Of a DNA stretch of 64,000 nt, positions 58,298-64,000 are shown in pieces (the stretch's first letter is position 1; each line of letters begins with the position of its first letter). Below the pieces are notes generated by a model. The model had not been told where the DNA came from and did no database searches. It saw only the letters and a program-made list of their open reading frames with translations. The position numbers were made by a program, and so were the translations under genes. This stretch comes from Paenibacillus caseinilyticus (lineage in GTDB: Bacteria; Bacillota; Bacilli; Paenibacillales; NBRC-103111), in contig NZ_JAQAGY010000009.1 of the NCBI RefSeq assembly GCF_027533645.1, forward strand, positions 186,001-250,000. The letters run 5' to 3'.

Positions 58298-59389
58298 ATG
58301 AAGAAAAAATCCCAGGGGAAACTCGGAACCAGAGAATTCACTTCTCTGCTGCTGCTTGCCGTCGGGTTGAAACTATCGGATACCACGCCAACCCTGCTTC
58401 TGGAGAAGGGGGAGACGGCCGGCTGGATCATCCCTCTCCTTGCTTTCGTGCCCATAAGCATCTCCCTGCTCGTCCTGCTCTCGGTTCTCCGGAAGTATCC
58501 GGACAAAGGGCTCATGGAACTGATCTCAGAGCTGGCCGGGAAATACGGCGGGGTCGCGATCGGCTTGATCTTGTTCGTTGCGACGCTGGCGTCTACGGCA
58601 CTCGAAAGCCGCAGCTATGTGGATATCGTCAATACGATGGTCTACCAGAGAACGCCGATTCCCGCCCTGTATCTCATGATGATGCTCGCGGCCTATTACG
58701 TGGCCAACCGGGGCTTCGAGGCGATCGGACGGACGGCCTGGATCATTATTCCATATATTGAAATTGCGGTGCTGATGCTGGTCTGGTTCGTATACCGGGA
58801 TGTCGACTGGCTGCATCTCTTCCCCATCGCCGGGCCTGGCGGGACGGTGCTCGTCAAGGAGAGCATGTCCCACATCTCGATGTACAGGGAAATCATCCTG
58901 CTCACCGCTTTCATCCCTTTCGCCAAGTCATATAAGGATTTTCGCCTCGCTACGGTTGTAGGCTCCACGGTGTCGGTGTTCAAGATTGCGCTGATCACGG
59001 CCGTGTACGTCGCGGTATTCGATTATCCGGCCGCCCGGAATATTGCCTACCCGTTCCAGCAGCTTACGCGAAGCGCCTCGATCGGCCAGATCATCACACA
59101 CGTGGAGTCGCTCTTCCTGGCGTTCTGGCTCATTGCGACCATCATTTATTTTGCGATTCAGGTGTATATCCTGGCATTCCTATTCGCCCGCATGATGCAG
59201 TTGGATGAATTCGAACCCCTCATTCTGCCGCTAGCCGGCCTGGCCCTGCTCCTCGGGCTTCTGCCTGGGAATATCTCGCGGGTGATGCATTACCGGGACC
59301 TGTTGATGCAGAACAGTACAGCGATCTATCTCCTGCTGCCGTTTCTTCTATGGGCCTTGGATCGTTATCGGAGGAGGGTCAAGCATTGA
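58298..59389 (+). CDS. Spore germinant receptor subunit B (GerAB/ArcD permease-like)
   Basis: A 363-residue, ten-helix protein of the APC-related Spore_permease family: TREFTSLLLLAVGLKLSDTT near the start, IALITAVYVAVFDYPAARNI and YPFQQLTRSASIGQIITHVE in the middle. B subunits contain the probable germinant-binding pocket. Start: ATG 58298 after GGAAGGAA. Overlaps the C subunit start by 4 bp. Confidence 0.95.
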   Translation: MKKKSQGKLGTREFTSLLLLAVGLKLSDTTPTLLLEKGETAGWIIPLLAFVPISISLLVLLSVLRKYPDKGLMELISELAGKYGGVAIGLILFVATLASTALESRSYVDIVNTMVYQRTPIPALYLMMMLAAYYVANRGFEAIGRTAWIIIPYIEIAVLMLVWFVYRDVDWLHLFPIAGPGGTVLVKESMSHISMYREIILLTAFIPFAKSYKDFRLATVVGSTVSVFKIALITAVYVAVFDYPAARNIAYPFQQLTRSASIGQIITHVESLFLAFWLIATIIYFAIQVYILAFLFARMMQLDEFEPLILPLAGLALLLGLLPGNISRVMHYRDLLMQNSTAIYLLLPFLLWALDRYRRRVKH

Positions 59390-60624
59390 AAAAGGTAACC
59401 CTGCTGCTCCTGCCGATGCTGCTGCTTACGGGCTGCTGGGACCGGCTGGAGCTTGAGGAGCAAGCTTTCGTGGTAGTGCTGGGCCTTGACAAAGGAAAGA
59501 ACAACATGGTAGCCGTCACCTTCCAGATTGCCAATCCGCAGGTGGGATCGAGCGACAAAGGCGCAGCGCCGAACGAACCGCCGAGCGATATCGTCACGTT
59601 CACCGCCCCGGATATCTTATCGGCCAAAGAGCTGGCCAACAGCGTCATTACAAGGAAAATCAGCTTCGCGCATTTGCGGACGACGGTCGTAAGCCAGGAC
59701 TTAGCCAGAACGGAGCTGTATCATCACGTGATAGGTTCGTCCATCCGCGATCCTGAGATGCGCCGCGAAATCCATCTCATCGTGTCCAAAGAAAGAGCGT
59801 CGGATTTTATTAAGAACAACAAACCCCGGCTGGAAACCCGCCCCCACAAATATTATGCCTTCATGCAGCAGCGGTGGAAGGATACGGGCTTCGTTCCCTA
59901 TTCGACGCTGAACCGTTACCTCCAGCGGCTCGGGGGAGACTCTCTGTTCTTGTCCATCTATGCGACTACGGAGCCGGGCCGGCCCAAATACTCGAAGGGC
60001 GAGGATAACTATCTGGCCGGGCAAATTCCGCAGAAGGGGGGAGACCCTGTACAGATCATGGGGTCTGCCGTATTCAGCGACGGCAAAATGATCGGCACCC
60101 TGACCGGCGAGGAAACCCGGCTCGCCTTGTTCCTGCGCCGCAAATCGCTGACCCATTCCTTTATATCGACCTATACCGATCCGGCCAATGGCAACTACCA
60201 AGTGACGGTCCGGTATATCAAGGACGGCAATACGAAAATCAAGGTGAACACCGGGGTCGAGCCTGCGCAGGTATCGGTCACCCTCCCGCTGAGGGTCCAA
60301 GTTCTCTCCATTCCAAGCCTTGCCAACTATGCGACGGATGCGGACAAGCAGAAGCTGCTGAAAGAATCCCTTGAGAGGCAGATGACGGAGAAAATACAGC
60401 ATTGTGTGGCCAAAGCGCAAAAGGAGTTTAAAGGAGAGCCTTTCTTGTGGCACCTGCATGCAAGGAAAACATTTTGGACCATGCCGGAGTACATACAATA
60501 CGATTGGTCCAAGCATTTTGCGAAAGCCCAAGTGGAGGTCAAAGTAGAGTTGAAAATCGAGAACTTCGGCAAGCAAATCGAGACGCCTAAAACCTCTGAG
60601 AAGGCAGGAGGATCCGAGGAATGA
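59386..60624 (+). CDS. Spore germinant receptor subunit C (lipoprotein)
   Basis: A 412-residue lipoprotein. The signal LKKVTLLLLPMLLLTGCWD has its lipobox Cys near residue 17, followed by the hallmark CWDRLELEEQAFV and the three-domain GerAC fold (ending ...DWSKHFAKAQVEVKVELKIE). The start is TTG 59386, overlapping the B subunit stop and preceded by GGAGG 8 nt upstream; the frame from 59350 lies inside the B gene. It is lipid-anchored on the outer face of the spore inner membrane. Confidence 0.94.
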   Translation: MKKVTLLLLPMLLLTGCWDRLELEEQAFVVVLGLDKGKNNMVAVTFQIANPQVGSSDKGAAPNEPPSDIVTFTAPDILSAKELANSVITRKISFAHLRTTVVSQDLARTELYHHVIGSSIRDPEMRREIHLIVSKERASDFIKNNKPRLETRPHKYYAFMQQRWKDTGFVPYSTLNRYLQRLGGDSLFLSIYATTEPGRPKYSKGEDNYLAGQIPQKGGDPVQIMGSAVFSDGKMIGTLTGEETRLALFLRRKSLTHSFISTYTDPANGNYQVTVRYIKDGNTKIKVNTGVEPAQVSVTLPLRVQVLSIPSLANYATDADKQKLLKESLERQMTEKIQHCVAKAQKEFKGEPFLWHLHARKTFWTMPEYIQYDWSKHFAKAQVEVKVELKIENFGKQIETPKTSEKAGGSEE

Positions 60625-60779
60625 ATCTGGCTTTGGGCGGTTTTGCTTTGTATTTGACCTACTATACGTTCACCTATGCCAGGAAAGTATGGAAAGACAA
60701 CAAAAAAGCAGCCGGACTGACGCTCGTCTTGTTGTCCGGCTGCTTTGTGCCTCTTACGCTCTATCTCCTGCTGCGCTAA
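60621..60779 (+). CDS. Possible fourth, 52-residue gene of the germination operon
   Basis: A 52-codon frame starting ATGA, overlapping the stop of the C subunit, with AGGAGGATCCGAGG upstream. It encodes two hydrophobic segments (MNLALGGFALYLTYYTFTYA and AGLTLVLLSGCFVPLTLYLL) around a basic loop (RKVWKDNKKA). Some ger operons carry a small D-type two-helix protein, and size and place fit. Caution: the frame contains an inverted repeat that works as terminator for the opposite strand, so it could be a fortuitous frame. Confidence 0.5.
   Translation: MNLALGGFALYLTYYTFTYARKVWKDNKKAAGLTLVLLSGCFVPLTLYLLLR
60702..60746 (-). terminator. Terminator of the hexapeptide-repeat protein gene
   Basis: AAAGCAGCCGGAC / GTCCGGCTGCTTT, 13 bp with a 16-nt loop. 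On the minus strand it is followed by a run of T (AAAAAA at 60702-60707 on plus), 53 bp past the stop at 60799. It also lies within the small ORF at 60621. Confidence 0.75.
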
Positions 60780-60798
60780 CGCGTTGGAGCGGTGTCCA

Positions 60799-62061
60799 TT
60801 ACCATTCGACGCTATAAAGCTTCTTGCCGCCGCCCCACACTTCCCGCTCCGGCACCACGGTACCGTCCGGAAGGACAGAGTCGGTCACGAGACTGTTCTC
60901 CCCGACCTTCACTCCCTTACCGAGCTTGGAACGGAATACGACGGCACGGGAGCCGATGCGGCTGCCGTCGCCGATCTCGGTCGTATTGCCGCCGGCTAGG
61001 TGGGGCCCGCTCCCGCCGTGGACGATGGCCCCGGGGTGCAGCGTGACCCGGCTGCCGGCCGCAATCTTCGTCGCCAGGAGCGCGTGGAGCGTATTGCCGC
61101 CGAGAAACCGGCCGCGGCTGCCGATCACGATCTCGGGCCCCTCATCCGCCCGCAGGGATACCCCGTCGCGCAGGCCCCGGATGTCGGCGATCTGCACGTT
61201 GCCGATGATACGGAACTTGTACCGGCCCGTATCGGGCTGCTGGGTCGGCACCCCGCCTACGGCCGGCAGGACCCTGCGTTCGTTGCCCGGCAAGCCTCCC
61301 GGATTATAGCCGATCCCGCGCACCAGGCTCGCATCCTCATGGGCGAGTCCGGAGTAGCCGGCGGCCAAGGCCGTATTCACTTCCACGACATCGTCCATGA
61401 ACGCCATATCCGCCTCCGTCAAGTACTCTACCTTGCCGACGGCCGGATTCTCCGCTTCCTCCTGCGTCCGGACCCGTTTGCCCGCGAGCACCTTCATCCC
61501 GCTCTTCAACGTGACGCCCGGGTCTACTCTTGCCAGATGCATCACCATGCTGCCGTCGGATATCACGGCACCGTCCACCCAGGCGTTGAAGCCGATGAAC
61601 GCCGGGACCGCCCCCCACCCGTACGTGCCGGGATGGGCAGCCATATAACGCTCTATCGCTTCCGTACCCGGATTACGATAATCCGGGCGGCTCGTTTCGG
61701 CGGCAATCCTGGCCGGCTGTGCCGCCTCCACCACAGCCCCGTGGGCTATAATCGCCCGCTCTCCCAGCTCAATATCGCCATTCGTAGCCCTGAGCACCGC
61801 ATTGTCCTGCACATTGGCGCGTTCGCCGATCCGCACGCGGCGTCCTGCCGCCGCCTCCATCCGTGCGAACGGCGCCACATAGACGCGGCCGCTAAGCTCC
61901 AGCGTCCCTTGCTTCGACAGCTCGGCCGTCGGATCGACGAACGAAGCCTGTCCTCCCGGTTCAATGCCTGCCGCGGACACGGCGGCAAGACCGGAAGCCA
62001 GCCCCAGCAGCACGGCGCAGGCCGCGGACCGCCGGGCAAGCCCGGTCATGTGTTTTGGCAT
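60799..62061 (-). CDS. Secreted gamma-carbonic-anhydrase-like hexapeptide protein
   Basis: A 420-residue exported protein. The signal peptide (about 1-30) is followed by left-handed beta-helix repeats in two blocks: about 45-115 (VYVAPFARMEAAAG.. then VRIGERANVQDNAVLRATNG, IELGERAIIAHGAVVEAAQ) and about 300-410 (IEIGDGSRIGSRAVVFRSKL-type repeats, GVKVGENSLVTDSVLPDGTV). DNAVLR and IAHGAVV correspond to the N-terminal block of Cam/CamH gamma-carbonic anhydrases, and the His in IIAHGAVV could bind metal. The 180-residue insert between blocks is unusual. Start: ATG 62061 after AGGAGG. Enzyme activity is unproven. Confidence 0.7.
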   Translation of the reverse strand: MPKHMTGLARRSAACAVLLGLASGLAAVSAAGIEPGGQASFVDPTAELSKQGTLELSGRVYVAPFARMEAAAGRRVRIGERANVQDNAVLRATNGDIELGERAIIAHGAVVEAAQPARIAAETSRPDYRNPGTEAIERYMAAHPGTYGWGAVPAFIGFNAWVDGAVISDGSMVMHLARVDPGVTLKSGMKVLAGKRVRTQEEAENPAVGKVEYLTEADMAFMDDVVEVNTALAAGYSGLAHEDASLVRGIGYNPGGLPGNERRVLPAVGGVPTQQPDTGRYKFRIIGNVQIADIRGLRDGVSLRADEGPEIVIGSRGRFLGGNTLHALLATKIAAGSRVTLHPGAIVHGGSGPHLAGGNTTEIGDGSRIGSRAVVFRSKLGKGVKVGENSLVTDSVLPDGTVVPEREVWGGGKKLYSVEW

Positions 62062-62236
62062 ATACGGTACCTCCTTTTTTACCGTTACTATGCCAAAAGC
62101 AGGAATGGTTTATGCCAGGGGGAAGAGATTACCCAGGTGAACGGGGAGCAGATTGCCCATGCAGACGGCGGGAATATCACCATGGATATACTGCTGAAGC
62201 TCGCCGCCCGGATCCCCTCGTCTTGCACGCCCGCTC

Positions 62237-62413
62237 TTACTTCAGCTTAAATGTACTCTTGATTTGTTCTATTCCTTGGAACATCCGGTCGTACTCCATC
62301 CGGGCCTGACTATCATCCACACTGAATTGTACGTCGGTCGGGGTCAGCAGGACGAACACGCGGTCCGCGCGCTCTCCAAGAACGAATACATGCCCTCGGA
62401 TGGTTTCTTGCAT
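62237..62413 (-). CDS. Small hypothetical protein
   Basis: 58 residues, MQETIRGHVFVLGERADRVF with VLLTPTDVQFSVDDS, ending GIEQIKSTFKLK. The start is ATG 62413 with GGAAGTGAG about 10 nt upstream; a longer frame to 62497 has no site. No family recognised. The composition (mixed beta then amphipathic helix) looks like a real protein. Confidence 0.6.
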   Translation of the reverse strand: MQETIRGHVFVLGERADRVFVLLTPTDVQFSVDDSQARMEYDRMFQGIEQIKSTFKLK

Positions 62414-62559
62414 GCTGGGACTCACTTCCTTCCATTCTTCCCTGGACCATATCGATATCGTGAATAGAATCCCCCCGTAAATAGGGGGAGATGCCAAAAA
62501 GCCACCGGTTTAAGTGGCCGAGGGACTATCTTGCGGCATACTAGGGGCTTCCTATGTAT

Positions 62560-62800
62560 GTGACACTTGGAGTTCGGGATAGCAGCGGCAGCGGCTATCC
62601 CTGCCATAAGCCCGAAGGGGCCCAACACAGAAGAACTTCCGTTCCACCGACAAGGCGGGACGGAAGTTCTTCTGTGTTCCTCTGGACTTCTCTTTTCCTC
62701 TGGACTTCCCGTTCGCCGGACTCAGGCGCATCCACAATGCGTATCTGAGTCCAAGCAGCATGAACCGGACTCATCCACTCCCGCCGGCTGAAGGAAGCTA
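62560..62800. other. Structured gene-free region with three hairpins and a direct repeat
   Basis: Three hairpins lie in a row. GGATAGC/GCTATCC is at 62577-62600. A perfect 19-bp stem AACACAGAAGAACTTCCGT is at 62624-62642 with its complement at 62660-62678. GGACTCAG..CTGAGTCC is at 62718-62752. Between the last two, TCCTCTGGACTTC occurs twice, 18 bp apart (62678 and 62696). No convincing ORF. It could be tandem terminators or an RNA element. Confidence 0.55.
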
Positions 62801-62850
62801 GCAGCCGCCAGCCGCAACCCCAGCGTGAAGCCGGGGCCGTCCCGCTGCCA

Positions 62851-63351
62851 TTATACCAGCGGAACCATGCCGCGCTCCAGCCAATCCTCCCGCGTCGGGC
62901 CGTACACATCCGGCACCCGTAGGCCCGCCTGACGCATCAGCACGGTCATCTGGCCGCGGTGATGCACCTCATGCTGGATGAGAATGCGCAGGCTGAGCCC
63001 ATTGGGCCATTCCTCGCCGTACAGGTCCACGAGGGTGGACAGATCCGTATCGGTCCATTGCGTCCGGACGGCTTCCAGCATGGAGGCGGAAGCGCTGCGG
63101 TAAGCATCCGCAATGACCGCGGCGGAACCCGGGGCCTGCTCCTCCCCTTCCACGGCAGCGAACTCCAGGCCCGTACGCGAGAGCATCTCGTGGATCGTCG
63201 TAGCCAGATGCCATCCGAGCTGCCCGAGGCTGCGGTAGTCCGGTCCGATCCGCACGCTGAGCGAGGGGTCGGTCAAGGCATCCAGGATGCGCTGGGTGAC
63301 GGCGGATTCGTTCGTCCATTCGGTGATAAAGTCGTTAACGTGCTTAAACAT
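62851..63351 (-). CDS. DinB-family (four-helix, metal-binding) protein
   Basis: A 166-residue DinB-like four-helix bundle. The metal-binding histidines are in LGWHLATTIHEM and HEVHHRGQM. Such proteins include thiol-dependent S-transferases (BstA/YfiT type) and many uncharacterised members; the co-substrate in Bacillales may be bacillithiol. The start is ATG 63351 with AAGGAGG 10 nt upstream; a frame extending to 63507 has no site. Single gene. Confidence 0.9.
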   Translation of the reverse strand: MFKHVNDFITEWTNESAVTQRILDALTDPSLSVRIGPDYRSLGQLGWHLATTIHEMLSRTGLEFAAVEGEEQAPGSAAVIADAYRSASASMLEAVRTQWTDTDLSTLVDLYGEEWPNGLSLRILIQHEVHHRGQMTVLMRQAGLRVPDVYGPTREDWLERGMVPLV

Positions 63352-63578
63352 GGTCGGATAACCTCCTTGGAAGATCAACGTCTTCGGCGTCCTTGGCAGG
63401 ACGACAGCTTTTATGAAACAACAACAGTACATGAAGATGAAGAACAAGCTGTGCGGGTGATATATTCTGCGATGCGGATCAAGTCCGGGAGCCGGCTCCC
63501 CGTACATGCTTCTATCTTACCAGTGCTCCACTGACAGCCCTATGTCAGCAATGCAGGCCAGTGGATTCCCTGTCCAGG

Positions 63579-63785
63579 TTAAGACACCGCAGGGAGATTG
63601 GACAGCCGCTGAAGCCTTTCAACGATAAGCTCAGCGTACCCCCAGTCCAGAGGTAAATCATGGTGAAAACCGGTTTCCTTTAGTCTTAGAGAGTCTATAA
63701 TCCATTCCTTTGGCAGCAAAATACAGCCCTTTTCCTCTTCAGCATCTGATACCAGTCTCCGATAAAGAAAAGTAAGCATTTCCAT
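63579..63785 (-). CDS. Hypothetical short ORF, possibly a gene remnant
   Basis: 68 residues from ATG 63785: MEMLTFLYRRLVSDAEEEKG, then WIIDSLRLKETGFHHDLPLD and a helical tail. The sequence looks protein-like and more AT-rich than its neighbours, but there is no clear ribosome binding site and the promoter would lie under the divergent gene. It may be a remnant. Confidence 0.4.
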   Translation of the reverse strand: MEMLTFLYRRLVSDAEEEKGCILLPKEWIIDSLRLKETGFHHDLPLDWGYAELIVERLQRLSNLPAVS

Positions 63786-63813
63786 ACTTGAATATACCCG
63801 GGGGGTTATCCAC

Positions 63814-64000
63814 TTGGCTTTACGACTTCGAACCAGATTACTGCTTAGTTTCTTCTCCATCATCGCCCTCTTCCTGGTTACGGTCACCGTAACGACTGTG
63901 ATGAATAAGCGTGTCTCCAACCTCACCAATGAAATCCTCGCTTCTCAGAAGCGCATGGAAGTCGTGCAGCGGCTGAATTTGTTCGCAAGAACCGCTAACG
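63814..64000 (+). CDS. N-terminus of a membrane sensor protein (cut by window end)
   Basis: TTG start at 63814 with a GGGGGG site 8 nt upstream. The first 62 codons read LALRLRTRLLLSFFSIIALF then LVTVTVTTVMNKRVSNLTNE: a basic N-terminus, one membrane helix and the beginning of an extracytoplasmic helix. This is the usual opening of a chemoreceptor, histidine kinase or GGDEF/EAL sensor. The frame is open to the last base, so the gene continues beyond the window. Confidence 0.6.
   Translation, partial: MALRLRTRLLLSFFSIIALFLVTVTVTTVMNKRVSNLTNEILASQKRMEVVQRLNLFARTAN

Noticed and set aside
62055..62250. Short plus-strand frames, one reading EEITQVNGEQIAHADGGNIT
   Set aside because: No start codon with a ribosome binding site; it could be a fragment, but the coding case is too weak to list as a gene.
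63579..63929. Full 116-codon minus-strand ORF
   Set aside because: The first 48 codons are antisense to the membrane-helix coding start at 63814; only the last 68 codons look protein-like, and these are listed with low confidence.

Overview
The window looks like chromosome of an aerobic, endospore-forming member of the Paenibacillaceae, most likely Paenibacillus or a close relative; the species cannot be resolved by eye. The reasons are a GerA-type germinant-receptor operon, a CwlJ/GerQ germination pair, two YesM/YesN-type two-component systems, LplB/YtcP-type oligosaccharide permeases, S-layer-homology (SLH) anchoring, GGAGG ribosome binding sites and frequent GTG/TTG starts. No tRNA, rRNA or CRISPR array was seen.

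Region 1 (1-12.1 kb) is visibly more AT-rich than the rest and looks like an accessory island. It holds an Rrf2 regulator, a two-component system beside two tandem small membrane proteins, a MerR regulator with a divergent GC-rich epimerase-like gene, and then a run of minus-strand orphan genes. Copies and half-copies of one intergenic repeat separate these orphans: two related core sequences flanking a GGGAGCAG/CTGCTCCC hairpin. A complete IS3-family element (1278 bp, 3-bp target duplication) sits inside one repeat copy, and a frameshifted IS110-family element lies beside it.

Region 2 (12.1-42.2 kb) is a carbohydrate locus. Operon I (minus strand) encodes two permeases, a sensor kinase, a response regulator and a solute-binding lipoprotein. 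A secreted GH53 endo-galactanase is followed by a second YesN/YesM pair. Operon II (minus strand) encodes two permeases, a solute-binding lipoprotein and a GH42 beta-galactosidase. Next comes a 1289-residue SLH-anchored GH53 enzyme with a cohesin-like domain. The set reads as a full galactan route: extracellular or wall-bound endo-galactanases, oligosaccharide uptake (no ATPase gene here, so probably a shared MsmX-type one), then cytoplasmic GH42. A shared 35-36-bp motif lies upstream of both galactanases, operon II and the second two-component system. Between these lie cysK, an NTF2-like protein, a serine-hydrolase/esterase, an MmyB-type regulator with a divergent HSL-type esterase, and a DUF2164 protein.

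Region 3 (42.2-64 kb) is mostly core metabolism and sporulation/germination: gerQ-cwlJ; an FNT channel with L-lactate dehydrogenase; a compact ba3-type cytochrome oxidase operon; a c-di-GMP-I (GEMM) riboswitch ahead of a membrane diguanylate cyclase that lacks an I-site; DoxX; an SDR; an M15 peptidase with two peptidoglycan-binding domains; aroA-aroC with a divergent LysR; a gerA/gerB/gerC operon with a possible 52-residue fourth gene; a secreted gamma-carbonic-anhydrase-like protein; a structured intergenic region; a DinB-family protein; and a membrane sensor cut off by the window end.
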